A stretch of DNA of 46,267 nucleotides from Teichococcus aerophilus (GTDB lineage: Bacteria; Pseudomonadota; Alphaproteobacteria; Acetobacterales; Acetobacteraceae): assembly GCF_014490485.1 (NCBI RefSeq), contig NZ_JACTVA010000047.1, positions 1-46,267 on the forward strand, read 5' to 3'. The translations under genes were made by a program, and so were the position numbers. Positions 12,842 through 22,844 of the stretch are shown here, piece after piece (position 1 is the first letter of the stretch; each line of letters starts with the position of its first letter). The notes below the pieces were generated by a model. It was not told the DNA's origin. It was given only the letters and a program-made list of their open reading frames with translations, and ran no database searches.

Positions 12842-13993
12842 TTGCGGGTCCTGCTCTGGTACTGGGGGCGGCGGGGCGGCGGGGCGCAATTCGCGCTGTG
12901 CCTGGCCCGTGGGCTGATGGAGCGGCCGGATGTCTCCCTGGCGCTGTCCGTCTCGCGCGAGGGGGATCTGGTCCGCGAGTTCCAGGCGCTGGGCGTGCCG
13001 TGCGACAGCGTGCCCACCTACCGCAATGCGCTGGGCTTCGCGCTGGGCTTCGCGCGGGTGCGCGGCCTGGCGCGGCGGCTGCGGCGGCAGGCGCAGCTGT
13101 TCGGCGCCGATGTCGTGCTCTCCGCCATGCCGCATCTGTGGACGCCGCTGGTGGCGCCGGCCCTGCGGCGCGCCGGCATTCCCTTCGTGCCGATCCTGCA
13201 TGACGGCCTGCCGCATCCCGGCGACCCCGCCATCGCCTGGCACTGGCGGCTGCGGCGGGAACTGGCGGCGGCACGTGGAGCGGTAACACTCTCCGCCGCC
13301 GTGGAGGATGTCATCCGCGCACAGGCACCCGGGCTGCCGCTGTTCCGCCTGCCACTCGGCGCGCATCTGCCGGGGGAAGCGCCAAGGGGCGCGCTGTCGG
13401 GCACGGCCGTCAGCCACGACTTCCTCTTCTTCGGCCGCATCCGGGCCTATAAGGGCCTGGACCTGCTGCGGGACGCCTTCGCGCAACTCCGCCAAACGCA
13501 TCCCGCCGCCACGCTGCGGGTGGTGGGGGAGGGCGATATCGAGGCCGCCGCCCCCGGCCTCTCGGCGCTGCCGGGCGTGACGGTGGAGCCGCGCTGGGTG
13601 GCGGATGATGCCATTCCCGCCTTGGTTGCCTCCGCCCGCGCCGTGGTGCTGCCCTACCGGGAGGCCAGCCAGTCCGGCGTGCTCCCGATCGCCCTGGCCT
13701 GTGGCGTGCCGGTGGTGGCGACGCCGGTGGGCGGCCTGGCCGAGCAGTTGCGGGATGGCGAGACCGGCCTGCTGGCCGCCGCCCCCACCGCCGGGGCGCT
13801 GGCCGCTGCCATGGCGCGGCTGCTGGAGGACAAGGCGCTGTATGCCAGCCTGGCCGAGGGCGCCCGCCGCCACGGTGCCGAGCTGATGGATTGGGGCGCC
13901 CAGGCCCAGACGCTGCTGGACGGCATCCGCCCCTGGGTGCGGCCGGGCTCCGGCGCCAAGGTCGCCACCAGCGGCACCGGGGCAAGCGCGTGA
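12842..13993 (+). CDS. Glycosyltransferase, GT4-like
   Basis: Predicted nucleotide-sugar-dependent glycosyltransferase of the GT-B fold, 383 residues. The start is TTG at 12842, 9 bp after kup; it gives the usual first beta-strand and glycine loop (RVLLWYWGRRGGGAQFALCL). The C-terminal half shows the GT4 pattern: FFGRIRAYKGLDLLRDAF, LRVVGEGD, and the donor-binding segment VLPYREASQSGVLPIALACG with GVPVVATPVGG. Its stop overlaps the next glycosyltransferase start. With the downstream gmd-rmd pair it probably acts in surface polysaccharide or glycan assembly; the acceptor is unknown. Confidence 0.87.
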   Translation: MRVLLWYWGRRGGGAQFALCLARGLMERPDVSLALSVSREGDLVREFQALGVPCDSVPTYRNALGFALGFARVRGLARRLRRQAQLFGADVVLSAMPHLWTPLVAPALRRAGIPFVPILHDGLPHPGDPAIAWHWRLRRELAAARGAVTLSAAVEDVIRAQAPGLPLFRLPLGAHLPGEAPRGALSGTAVSHDFLFFGRIRAYKGLDLLRDAFAQLRQTHPAATLRVVGEGDIEAAAPGLSALPGVTVEPRWVADDAIPALVASARAVVLPYREASQSGVLPIALACGVPVVATPVGGLAEQLRDGETGLLAAAPTAGALAAAMARLLEDKALYASLAEGARRHGAELMDWGAQAQTLLDGIRPWVRPGSGAKVATSGTGASA

Positions 13994-15183
13994 TCCGCCG
14001 CCTGTGGGCGCTGCTGCCGCGCCGGCTGCGGCGGGAAGCACTGTTTGGCGCCATGGCCGCGCTGGCGCCGCGGATCGACCGGCCGGAGCCGGATGGGGAT
14101 TGGCGGCATGGCGGTAGCCTGACCGTCGCCGGCTATTTCAGCGCCGCCACCGGGCTGGGCGCCGCCACCCGCCGCCTGGCCGCCGGGATGCGGGAGAGCG
14201 GGCTGCAGCCGCTGGAGGTGGACCTGACCGGCCCGCTGCGCCAGCGCACCGGCCCCGAGGGCGCCCGCCCGCCCGTGCCGGTGCCGGCGGGGCCCGGCAC
14301 GCTGCTGGTGCATGTGAACGGCTTCATGCTGCCTTGGGCGCTGAAGGTGCTGGGCAAGCGCGCCGTGCGTGGCAAGCGCGTCATCGCCGTATGGAACTGG
14401 GAGCTGCCGGTGCTGCCGGCGGACTGGCACCGTGGCTTCGCCTGCTGCCATGAGATCTGGGTCGGCGCCGAGTTCGTCGCCCAGGCCTGCCGTGCCGCCC
14501 CTGGCTGCCCGCCGGTGCGGGTGGTGCCCTATCCGATTCTGCCGCGCCCCGAACCCTCGGCGCTGTCCCGTGCCGATTTCGGCCTGCCGGCGGAAGCTTT
14601 CGTCACGCTCGCGCTGTTCGACGCCACCTCCTCCCTGGCGCGGAAGAACCCGCTGGGCGCGATCGCGGCGCACCATGCCGCCTTCGGCGACCGGGCAGAC
14701 CGCATCCTGGTGATCAAGACGCATGCCACGGCGGATGCCGGCCCGGGCTGGGCGGAGGTGGCGCGTGCCGCCGCCGCGCATCCCAATATCCGCATCATGG
14801 AGCAGCATCTGCCCCGCGCCGGGCTGTGGGCGCTGGTGGCGGCGGCGGATTGCATGCTCTCCCTCCACCGGTCCGAGGGCTATGGCTTCGCCATTGCCGA
14901 GGCGATGGCGCTGGGACGTGCCGTCATCGCCACCGGCTGGTCCGGCAATATGGACTTCATGACAGGTCCGGGAGCCTTTATGGTGCCCTACCGGCTGGTG
15001 CCGGCGCATGACCCGCAGGAGATCTACGACATCCCCGGCGCTTCCTGGGCTGAGCCGGACATCGCGGCGGCGGCTAGCCTGCTGCAGGCCCTGGCGGAGC
15101 GGCCCTTCCACCCGGCCCCCGTTTCCATACCGATTCCGGATTACGAAGCGCTGCTGTCCGACAGGCCCAAAGGCGGAGCCTGA
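13990..15183 (+). CDS. Glycosyltransferase, GT1/GT4-like
   Basis: Second GT-B glycosyltransferase, 397 residues from a GTG at 13990 that overlaps the upstream stop (GTGA). Recognisable parts are GGSLTVAGYFSAATGLGAAT (acceptor-side loop), VIAVWNWELPVLPADW, FDATSSLARKNPLGAI and the donor-binding motif SLHRSEGYGFAIAEAMALG followed by GRAVIATGWSGNMDFM. This resembles glycosyltransferases that extend rhamnose- or mannose-containing surface glycans, consistent with gmd and rmd just downstream. The 105-bp gap to gmd contains a TTGACA at 15186-15191 but no matching -10, so a separate gmd promoter is unproven. Confidence 0.85.
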   Translation: MIRRLWALLPRRLRREALFGAMAALAPRIDRPEPDGDWRHGGSLTVAGYFSAATGLGAATRRLAAGMRESGLQPLEVDLTGPLRQRTGPEGARPPVPVPAGPGTLLVHVNGFMLPWALKVLGKRAVRGKRVIAVWNWELPVLPADWHRGFACCHEIWVGAEFVAQACRAAPGCPPVRVVPYPILPRPEPSALSRADFGLPAEAFVTLALFDATSSLARKNPLGAIAAHHAAFGDRADRILVIKTHATADAGPGWAEVARAAAAHPNIRIMEQHLPRAGLWALVAAADCMLSLHRSEGYGFAIAEAMALGRAVIATGWSGNMDFMTGPGAFMVPYRLVPAHDPQEIYDIPGASWAEPDIAAAASLLQALAERPFHPAPVSIPIPDYEALLSDRPKGGA

Positions 15184-15270
15184 GCTTGACAGCGAGGCGG
15201 CAACTGAAACAGAGCCAAGGCGCGAAACTGGCCCTCCTGCGGCCTAACCGCTAGACAACAGACCTTATGA

Positions 15271-16280
<1,010 letters not shown>

Positions 16281-16281
<1 letters not shown>

Positions 16282-17264
16282 TGGCGACCGGCATGCCGCA
16301 GAAGATCCTTGTCACGGGGGCAGCCGGCTTCGTCGGCCGCCACCTGATGTCGCGGCTGCGGCATGCCTTCCCCCGCGCCACGCTGGTGGCGGCCGAGCGG
16401 GACGGCGCCCCGCGCTGCCCAGTGGCCGACCTCCACCTGTCCATGGACCTGGAGCAACCGGCCAGCCTGGATGCCCTGGTGGCCGAGGCGATGCCCGATG
16501 CCATCGTGCACCTGGCGGCGCAGGCCGCCGTCGGTGCCGCCTTCGCCGACCCGGTGCATACCTGGCGGGTGAACCTGCTGGGCACGCTGGCGCTGGCCGA
16601 CAGCGTGCTGAAGCGGGCGCCCCAGGCGACCTTCCTGTTCGTCTCCTCCGCCGAGACCTACGGGCTCAGCTTCCGCGACATCGACGCGGCGCTGGACGAG
16701 AACGCGCCGATGCGCCCGGGCAACCCCTACGCCGCCAGCAAGGCCGCCTGCGACATCGCGCTCGGCGAGATGGCGCTGCGGGGGCTGCGCTGCGTGCGGA
16801 TGCGCCCGTCCAACCACACTGGCACCGGGCAGAGCGACAGCTTCGTCGTGCCCGCCTTCGCGCACCAGATCGCGCGCATCGAGGTCGGGTTGCAGGAACC
16901 GGTGATGCGCGTCGGTGCCCTGGACCGGTGGCGGGACTTCCTGGATGTGCGCGACGTCTGCGATGCCTACGTGCTGGCCCTGAAGGCGGCGCCGGAGCTG
17001 CCGGTGGCCAGCGTGTTCAACATCGCCTCCGGTCAGCCGCGCCGCATCGGCGATATCCTGGACGCGCTGCTCAGCCGTAGCGATACGCAGGTCAAGGTGG
17101 TGGAAGACGCCGGCCGCCTGCGCCCCACCGACGTCATGCGGACGCTGGGCAATGCCAGCTTGGCACGCCAGCACTTGAATTGGAGCGCCACGGTGCCGTG
17201 GGACGAAACCCTGGACACGGTGTTGGCCGATTGGCGGGCACGCGTGCGGGCCGAGGCGGCGTAG
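16281..17264 (+). CDS. rmd: GDP-6-deoxy-D-mannose reductase (GDP-D-rhamnose synthesis)
   Basis: Predicted to reduce the Gmd product to GDP-D-rhamnose. The 327-residue SDR protein has KILVTGAAGFVGRHLMSRL, FVSSAETYG, catalytic Tyr150/Lys154 (NPYAASKAAC), and the Rmd-like signature RPSNHTGTGQSDSFVVPAFA followed by HQIARIEVG. This separates it from GDP-fucose synthase, whose active-site and C-terminal motifs differ. It overlaps gmd by one base. A repeat copy starts 36 bp after the stop. Confidence 0.87.
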
Positions 17265-17300
17265 GGTCCACGCCCGGCGGCTCGATTGGGTTGGAGGGAA

Positions 17301-17542
17301 GGCCGGGGAAGGAATTCCCCGGACCCCATCTTTTCTTTTTTCGAGTTGTTGCCGGCGGGGCCGTTGATAGGTCTGGCTTGAGATACGGCTGGGTGCGCCG
17401 GAGGTCCTGAACCTCCGGCGACTGACAGTTCAGCCCGCGTGGCCCATTTTTAAAATCATCAATCGGCGTCCGCTCTCAGTCCTACAGCCTGACGCCAAAC
17501 GCGCAGAAAAAAGATGGGGTCCGGGGAATTCCTTCCCCGGCC
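17301..17542. repeat. Interspersed terminator-like repeat, copy 3 (type A, reverse)
   Basis: Full-length 242-bp copy in the 323-bp convergent gap between rmd and the CreA-like gene, inverted relative to copy 1. The end hairpins are intact and followed inward by CATCTTTTCTTTTTTCGAG on the left and its inverted equivalent on the right. The central hairpin at 17396-17420 has arms CGCCGGAGGT/ACCTCCGGCG; one arm base has changed compared with other copies. Confidence 0.92.
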
Positions 17543-17587
17543 CTTTTCTTTTCTTCCTGCCCCTGACAACGCAACGCATCGCTTCGT

Positions 17588-18064
17588 TCAGCGGCCTGCC
17601 GGAACGTCGATCGGCACGGCGGTGACGCTGTTGAAGGGCGAGCCGTCGATGATCTTGGTGCTGGTGATCAGATAGACCAGCACGCGCTTTTCCATGTCGA
17701 CGATGCGAGTGACCGTCAGGGCCTTGAACAGGGCTGAGGAGGACTGGCGGAATACGGATTCGGTCTGCGGCACGCCGGCCGGCAGGGCCACCGGGCCAGT
17801 GGCGCGGCAGGCGAGGCTGAAGCGCGAGGGGTCCTCCGCCAGGCCGACCCAGCCGGAGAGGCCGCCGGTATCGGCGCGGGAGACGTAGCAGGAGACGTTG
17901 GGCACCCTGGGGTCGTCGTAGCGTTCCACCACCACCTTGTCGTTCGGGCCGACCATGCGGAAGGTGGTGCTGACCTCGCCCACGCGGGTCTGGGCCCAGA
18001 CGGGGGCGATGGCCAGGGCCGGGGCGAGCAGGGCGGCCGCGAGCAGGCCGTGGACGATACGCAT
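17588..18064 (-). CDS. CreA family secreted protein
   Basis: CreA-like proteins are small exported proteins of unknown function. The start at 18064 (after GGAGAGAAG) gives 158 residues, the usual family length. The N-terminus is a signal peptide (RIVHGLLAAALLAPALA, cleavage near VWAQ|T). The mature protein has GEVSTTFRMVGPNDKVVVER, DDPRVPNVSCYVSRADTGG and SVFRQSSSALFKALTVTRIV, all CreA-like, with two cysteines that could form a disulfide. An in-frame extension upstream lacks family character. It is convergent with rmd. Confidence 0.87.
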   Translation of the reverse strand: MRIVHGLLAAALLAPALAIAPVWAQTRVGEVSTTFRMVGPNDKVVVERYDDPRVPNVSCYVSRADTGGLSGWVGLAEDPSRFSLACRATGPVALPAGVPQTESVFRQSSSALFKALTVTRIVDMEKRVLVYLITSTKIIDGSPFNSVTAVPIDVPAGR

Positions 18065-18195
18065 GGTGGCTTCTCTCCGCTGGGGCCGTGGGACGGTTTG
18101 CGGCCGGGTGGACATCATCCGGCCGGGTGGCAGGCAAACGGGACAACGCCCGGGAACGGTGCAGGTATCAGGCAGCATGGGCCTGGGCGTTGCAT

Positions 18196-18253
18196 GGGGA
18201 TCAGGATGACGCGGGTGGTGGCTTCGCCGGGCCCGCTTCATCCGGATCGTCCC
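18196..18253. other. Long imperfect hairpin between LysE-type and CreA-like genes
   Basis: GGGGATCAGGATG (18196-18208) pairs with CATCCGGATC plus CCCC (18239-18253), with an inner GCGGG/CCCGC stem. It lies 56 bp beyond the stop of the LysE-type gene on the minus strand and 132 bp upstream of the CreA-like start. It has no T-tract, so it may be a transcript end or stability structure rather than an intrinsic terminator. The rest of this 245-bp gap shows nothing clear. Confidence 0.45.
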
Positions 18254-18309
18254 CTGATAGATGGGGTGCCGCGACGCTTCAGTCAGGCCCTCGGCCTCGG
18301 CGTTTTGCT

Positions 18310-18942
18310 TCAGCTGCGCGCCAGCAGGCCCGGCACGGACTGGGCCAGGGCGTGCAGGCCGAAGCCGACGAAGATGAGGCCGGAGGCACGGACGATCGAG
18401 GCCTCATGCCGGCGGTACAGGCGCCGCATCGGCGCCAGCCCGGTCAACGCCACCAGGATGCCGTAGGCCAGGAAGGACCCCAGCACCGCCGCCGCCACCA
18501 GAACCGGCAGCAGGCCCCAATGCAAGGCGGCGGATTGGGCGGAGAGCAGGGCGGTGAAGGTGGCGACCGCCACCGGGTAGCCCTTGGGGTTGGTAATGCC
18601 GAAGGCCAGGCCGCGCAGCAGGGGACGGCTGGGCGTGACCAGCGGCGCATCGGCGCCGGCGGGCCGGGCGCGCAGCGCGGCGAAGCCCAGCCACAGCAGG
18701 TAGAAGCCGCAGAGCAGCCCCAGCACATCGAATACCAGCGTGCCGATGCTCTGCGCACCGATGATGGCCGCTAGCGCCAACGCTGCCCACACGGCGTCCC
18801 CCGCCAACAACCCGGTGACGAAGCGTGTGGCGGCGCCGCGCCCCTGGCCGGCGGAAATACCCATCAGCGCCAGCACCGCCGGCCCGGGCGAGATGCCGTA
18901 GATGAAGCCGGCGAGGGCGGCGGCGGCCAGGAGGGAAAGCAT
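18310..18942 (-). CDS. LysE/RhtB family amino-acid exporter
   Basis: Predicted inner-membrane exporter for amino acids or related metabolites; 210 residues from the ATG at 18942, normal for the family. The N-terminus LAAAALAGFIYGISPGPAVL carries the family's G-SPGP motif, followed by about six membrane segments (for example FDVLGLLCGFYLLWLGFAAL) and the central GLAFGITNPKGYP motif. The frame continues upstream through repeat copy 4, but those residues are repeat-encoded and should not be included. Exported substrate is unknown. Confidence 0.87.
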   Translation of the reverse strand: MLSLLAAAALAGFIYGISPGPAVLALMGISAGQGRGAATRFVTGLLAGDAVWAALALAAIIGAQSIGTLVFDVLGLLCGFYLLWLGFAALRARPAGADAPLVTPSRPLLRGLAFGITNPKGYPVAVATFTALLSAQSAALHWGLLPVLVAAAVLGSFLAYGILVALTGLAPMRRLYRRHEASIVRASGLIFVGFGLHALAQSVPGLLARS

Positions 18943-19001
18943 CGGGGGCGTTCCGGAGAGGGTCAGCGTCTTGCCCAGCACTTGTGGCGGGGCGGGGAGA
19001 A

Positions 19002-19221
19002 GGCCGGGGAAGGAATTTCCCGGACCCCATCCTTTTTGTTCGAGTTTGGCGTCTGGCTGGGAGGCAGGGCTCAGATGATTTTGGTGAAGTTGCAACGTGG
19101 CTCCGCTGGAAGCCTTGGACCTGCGGCGCATCCTGGATGACGCCGAGCGCAACCGCCTGCCTCCACACCACGAGCTCGAAAAAAGAAGATGGGGGGCCCG
19201 GGGGAATTCCTTCCCCCGGCC
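19002..19221. repeat. Interspersed terminator-like repeat, copy 4 (type A, degenerate)
   Basis: A 220-bp copy in the 300-bp gap between the M20 peptidase stop and the LysE-type start. The terminal hairpins are conserved (left GGCCGGGGAAGGAATTTCC, right AATTCCTTCCCCCGGCC) with T-rich tracts inside, but the interior is diverged and the central hairpin is reduced to GGACCTGCGGCGCA-like remnants. It ends 21 bp from the peptidase stop, in terminator position for it. Confidence 0.85.
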
Positions 19222-19242
19222 TTGCTTCCCACCCGGCCCGCC

Positions 19243-20637
19243 TCACCCCCGGTGCGGCGCCTTCTCCCCAAGGTCCCAGAACAGGCCTGCCATGATGGCC
19301 AGGCCCTCGCGCATCACCGGTACCAGCACATGCTCGTCCGGTGCGTGCTGGGAACAGGCGGCATAGGAATGCGGCACCCATAGCGTCGGCAGGCCGAGGA
19401 TATCGGCGAAGACGTGGTTGGGCAGGCTACCGCCGATATTGGGCAGGATGGCCGGCGGTGCCCCCAGCGTCTGCGTCACCGATGCGACGGCCCAGCGCAC
19501 CCAGGGCGAATCCGGGTCCAGCCGCGTGGCGGGCGCCGGCTCCCGGTCGCTGTCAACGATCCGCACCATGTCGAAGCCATGCGCGTCCAGATGCGCGCGG
19601 ATGGCGGGGACGATCGCCTTCTCATCCGTGCCGGCGACGTGGCGCAACTGCACCGTGGCCTTGGCGACGGAGGGCACGGCGTTCATTGGCGCCTCCGGGT
19701 CCCCGGCACCCATGGCCAGCACTTCCAGCGTGTTCCAGCCGAACAGGCGCTCGGCCGGGGTCAGGCCCTCGGCGCCCCAGTCGGCATCGATGGCCGGGTC
19801 GGTCTCGCCGCCGCCAACAGTCAGGCCGGCGATGGCGGCGCGGACGCTGTTGGGCATCGGCGGCGGCAACAGGCCTTCCACCTTCAGTCGGCCCTGGCCG
19901 TCCACCATGCTGGCAATGGCATTGGCCATCACCGTGCCGGGGTTGCGGATGACGCCGCCCCAGTTGCCGGAATGGTAGGCACGCTCCCGCGCCTTGTACT
20001 CCAGCCCGACATTGAAGGCGCCGCGCGAGCCAAGGAAGATCGTCGCCCGGTCCGCACTCAGGCGCGGGCCGTCGGAGGCGATCAGCACATCCGCCTTCAG
20101 CTCCGCCGCATGCTGCTGGCAAATGGCGGCAAGGCCGGGGGAGCCGGATTCCTCGCCCATCTCCAGCAGGATCTTGGCGTTGAAGCCCAGCCTGCCGCCG
20201 CGTGTGTGCAGCACCTGGGTCAGCGCCGCCAGGTTGACGCCGTGCTGGCCCTTGTTGTCCGCGGTGCCGCGGCCGTACCAGCGCTCGCCTTCCTGCGTGA
20301 TGGTCCAGGGCGCCAGGCCCTCGCGCCATGCAGCATCCTGCCCATGCACCACGTCCCCATGCCCGTAGATCAGCACGGTCGGCAGCGCCGGGTCCTCGAT
20401 GCGCTGGGCGATCAGGAACGGACCGCGATTGGGCACGCTGTTGGGCACGATCTCGGTGGTGAAGCCGATGGCGTGCAGGGCCGGCTGCATCTCCTCCACC
20501 AGATAGCGGTCCAGCTCACCCGCGCTGGCGGGGTTCTGGCTCTCGGTGCGGAAGCCGACGCGGCGCGACAGCTCCTCCAGGAAGGCCCCGGTGTCGATCA
20601 GGGCGGTCGAGGCCTGGATGGCAGCGTCACGGCTCAT
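19243..20637 (-). CDS. M20 family metallopeptidase
   Basis: Predicted zinc-dependent dipeptidase or amidohydrolase of the M20/ArgE/DapE/CPG2 group, cytoplasmic, 464 residues from the ATG at 20637 (a GTG two codons upstream is possible). Metal and catalytic residues are visible: His93 and Asp95 in YGHGDVVHG, Asp127 in GRGTADNKGQ, the Glu162-Glu163 pair in MGEESGSPG, Asp near IASDGPR, and the C-terminal His in WVPHSYAACSQHAPDEH. The dimerisation domain lies between. Substrate cannot be assigned from the neighbours. Confidence 0.9.
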   Translation of the reverse strand: MSRDAAIQASTALIDTGAFLEELSRRVGFRTESQNPASAGELDRYLVEEMQPALHAIGFTTEIVPNSVPNRGPFLIAQRIEDPALPTVLIYGHGDVVHGQDAAWREGLAPWTITQEGERWYGRGTADNKGQHGVNLAALTQVLHTRGGRLGFNAKILLEMGEESGSPGLAAICQQHAAELKADVLIASDGPRLSADRATIFLGSRGAFNVGLEYKARERAYHSGNWGGVIRNPGTVMANAIASMVDGQGRLKVEGLLPPPMPNSVRAAIAGLTVGGGETDPAIDADWGAEGLTPAERLFGWNTLEVLAMGAGDPEAPMNAVPSVAKATVQLRHVAGTDEKAIVPAIRAHLDAHGFDMVRIVDSDREPAPATRLDPDSPWVRWAVASVTQTLGAPPAILPNIGGSLPNHVFADILGLPTLWVPHSYAACSQHAPDEHVLVPVMREGLAIMAGLFWDLGEKAPHRG

Positions 20638-20750
20638 CTGCACGGTGCTCCGGTTTGAATGCGTGGCTTCGTGTCTAGAAGACGGGCCTTAGTGTGGGAA
20701 GGGCACGGGGGTGGTCCGTGTGGTTCCTGATGGTGCCGCGGGGGCCAGGA

Positions 20751-20802
20751 GGGGCGCTGCCCCTCCCGGGCCCTCCCCGCCGGGGTGACCGGGTCACCCC
20801 GG
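20751..20802 (+). repeat. GC-rich double-hairpin repeat, unit 1 (type D)
   Basis: Two adjacent dyads: GGGGCGCTGCCCC (20751-20763) and an 11-bp-arm palindrome CCGGGGTGACC / GGTCACCCCGG (20780-20802), followed by ACCCCGTCGTGAGTCTTTGG. It lies upstream of the M20 gene and matches the unit at 44048-44095, with paired changes in the stem (CCGGGG/CCCCGG here, CTGGGG/CCCCAG there). It forms an inverted pair with the unit at 21498-21543. Confidence 0.75.
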
Positions 20803-20905
20803 ACCCCGTCGTGAGTCTTTGGTGAGCCCTTGCGTTTGCAGGGTGGCCGTCAGCGGTTGGAATGTCGGGGGAATTTATGAGATTCCGGATCAGTGAGTTA
20901 AGGCC

Positions 20906-21212
20906 GATCGACATTCGACGGGGGAGAGAAGGTCAGGGGAATGAATTCCCCTGAAGCCCCATCTTTTTTCTGTCAGTTGGCGTGGGGCTTCAGGACTGGC
21001 GGGGGCGGTCATGAGCAGGAACGTAAGTCGTCCGGGCTGAACGATCCGCCTCCGGCTGTCACGAACCTTCGGTGTAAATCCGATCTGGCCCATAATGGCC
21101 GGCGCCCCCACATGCACACCCGAAAGACTCGCAGAAAAAAGAAGGATCAAACCCATAGGGTTTGATGGGGAATTCTTTCCCCTGCCTTCGTGCCCGAGGC
21201 TGAATGTCGATC
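20906..21212. repeat. Interspersed terminator-like repeat, copy 5 (type B)
   Basis: Core 20931-21186 with ends GGTCAGGGGAATGAATTCCC and TTCTTTCCCCTGCC plus inward T-tracts. A perfect 11-bp inverted repeat outside the core, GATCGACATTC (20906-20916) and GAATGTCGATC (21202-21212), marks a wider element. Next to the right end hairpin sits a unique hairpin, ATCAAACCC-ATA-GGGTTTGAT (21146-21166), immediately followed on the minus strand by CCTTC and a T-run. The interior shares an alignable segment with copy 11. It lies in the 913-bp gap between the M20 and MFS genes. Confidence 0.85.
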
Positions 21213-21497
21213 TGTCCTAGCGAACCGAGGTGCTGGGGACAGCGCAACAGGCGGGCAGAAAAATCATAAAGACGCCTTCGAGAAGCAAGAGATTTTGAAT
21301 AACAATCTCTGCCACCTCTCAAGCACGCCAACGCCAGATTCGCCAGAGGCTGCTCCAGCTCCGGCGTAAGCATGCAGAACACGCAGCCCAAACTCCACAT
21401 AATCAGTCACGCTGCAGAAACGCCGCAACAGAGCGATTCCAGCCGCCCACGACCGGCGCCAAGCCCATTAAGGGGCGCCGAAAACTGGAAGCGGGGT
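21213..21497. other. AT-richer intergenic stretch, no supported gene
   Basis: About 280 bp of noticeably lower GC than the surroundings (for example AAAAATCATAAAGACG and GATTTTGAATAACAATC). A minus-strand open frame covers part of it but runs into repeat copy 5 and shows no family features, so I do not call a gene. The segment is enclosed by the inverted GC-rich hairpin units at 20751-20802 and 21498-21543. Confidence 0.5.
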
Positions 21498-21543
21498 CCG
21501 GGGTGGACTTTCCACCCCGGCGGGGCCTGGGGCAGAGCCCCAG
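21498..21543 (-). repeat. GC-rich double-hairpin repeat, unit 2 (type C)
   Basis: CCGGGGTGGA-CTT-TCCACCCCGG (21498-21520) and CTGGGG-CAGAG-CCCCAG (21527-21543). On the minus strand it begins 7 bp after the MFS stop codon, so it is the first structure that transcript meets; no T-tract follows, so any terminator role is uncertain. It is nearly identical to the unit at 44486-44540 and inverted relative to 20751-20802. Confidence 0.78.
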
Positions 21544-21550
21544 TCTTCAT

Positions 21551-22804
21551 TCACTCAGCCGGAGCAGCGTTCCAGAGTTCCGGCCGCAGTTCCTCCTGGC
21601 GATCCGGGAAGAACAGCGCGCAGGCCAGCGTCACCGCCGAGAAGCCGGAGAGTACCAGCAGCGTCGCGGCGAGGTTACCCGTCGCCTCATGCAGCAGGCC
21701 GACGATGGGCGCCGCGACGGCGGCGCCGAGGAAGCCGATGAAGAAGCGCAGCGAGTACAGCTTCACCCGCAGGGCGGGGGCGATGTAGCGGGCGGTCATC
21801 GTCTCGTTCACCGTCACCTGCCCGAAGATGGAGGCGGCGAGCGCAGCGGCCAGCGGCAGCACCAGCGGCCCCTGCACGAAGGACAGCGCCAGCATCAGCG
21901 GCAGTTGCGCCATGGCCAGCGGCAGGAAGACGCGGCGCAGCGTCAGCTTGTCGATCATCCGCCCCACGGTGAACTGCGTCAGCCCGCCGCACAGCGTCGC
22001 GGCGAAGGCCAGGGCGCCGATGACGGGCAGTAGGTCCGGCGAGGTCGCCAAGCGTTCCTGCATCAGCTTCGGCAGCAGCAGGGTGAAGGCGTTGAACACC
22101 AGGCCGGAGACGGCGGCGATGGCCAGCAGCACCACCACGGCGCGGCGCACCACGGCGGGCGGGATGGTGGGGAAGGGCTTGGCCGGGCCGCGGCCGGCAT
22201 TCATGTCCACCGGCTTTTCCCGCGCATAGGCCAGGCCGACCAGCACGCAGAGGATGCCGGGTACGATGAAGGCCCAGCGCCAGCCCAGGCTCTGCGCCAG
22301 GAACGCGGTGGCGACGGGGGCGGTGGCGACGCCGAGATTGCCGAACACGCCGTTGAGCCCGACGGCACGGCCCACCTTCTCGCCCGCCGCTTCCACCAGC
22401 ATGGCGGTGCCGATCGGGTGGTAGATGGCGGCGAAGGCGCCCATCGCCGCCAGCGCCGCCGCCAGCCAGAAGGGAGATGCCGTGAAGCCGGCCGCGGCCA
22501 TGAAGAAGCCGGTGCCGAGGAAGAAGACCAGCATCATCCGCTGGCGGCCGAACTTCGCCGCGAACCAGCCCATCGGCAGTGCGCCGACGCCGTAGATGAC
22601 GAACATGGCGGTGCCGAGCGCCATGATCGGCCCGTACTCGCTGCCGAAGAGCTGGTGGTCCTGCTGCAGCATGCCGAGCACGGCGGTGGCCAGGATCAGC
22701 AGGCAGTAGTGGGTGGCGGTGTGCGCGGCGTTGATGAAGGCGATCTGCCGCTTGGCAGCGGGCGAGTGGTCCATGGCAAGGCGATCCTGGCGTTTCGTTG
22801 CCAT
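21551..22804 (-). CDS. MFS transporter
   Basis: Predicted 12-helix major facilitator, 417 residues from the ATG at 22804. Helices include YCLLILATAVLGMLQQ and FWLAAALAAMGAFAAIYHPI, and the loop between helices 2 and 3 contains the MFS motif A-like GWFAAKFGRQRMML. The YHPIGTAMLVE segment recalls fosmidomycin-resistance-type transporters, but substrate is unproven. It is divergent from an AraC-type regulator with only 40 bp between start codons, which suggests that the regulator controls it. Confidence 0.88.
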   Translation of the reverse strand: MATKRQDRLAMDHSPAAKRQIAFINAAHTATHYCLLILATAVLGMLQQDHQLFGSEYGPIMALGTAMFVIYGVGALPMGWFAAKFGRQRMMLVFFLGTGFFMAAAGFTASPFWLAAALAAMGAFAAIYHPIGTAMLVEAAGEKVGRAVGLNGVFGNLGVATAPVATAFLAQSLGWRWAFIVPGILCVLVGLAYAREKPVDMNAGRGPAKPFPTIPPAVVRRAVVVLLAIAAVSGLVFNAFTLLLPKLMQERLATSPDLLPVIGALAFAATLCGGLTQFTVGRMIDKLTLRRVFLPLAMAQLPLMLALSFVQGPLVLPLAAALAASIFGQVTVNETMTARYIAPALRVKLYSLRFFIGFLGAAVAAPIVGLLHEATGNLAATLLVLSGFSAVTLACALFFPDRQEELRPELWNAAPAE

Positions 22805-22844
22805 GGAGGATAGGCTTGGCGGCTTAGCGACGTCCGGACAAATT

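Noticed and set aside
11144-14041. A 965-codon open frame on the minus strand opposite kup and the first glycosyltransferase
   Set aside because: It is rich in His, Gln, Gly and Ala, has no family motif, and lies fully antisense to two well-supported genes; long antisense frames are expected at this GC content.
15186-15191. TTGACA as a gmd promoter
   Set aside because: No acceptable -10 box occurs 16-18 bp downstream.
21059-21400. A 113-codon minus-strand frame between the M20 and MFS genes
   Set aside because: Its C-terminal half is encoded by repeat copy 5 and its N-terminal half matches no family I know; a degraded gene remains possible but is unsupported.
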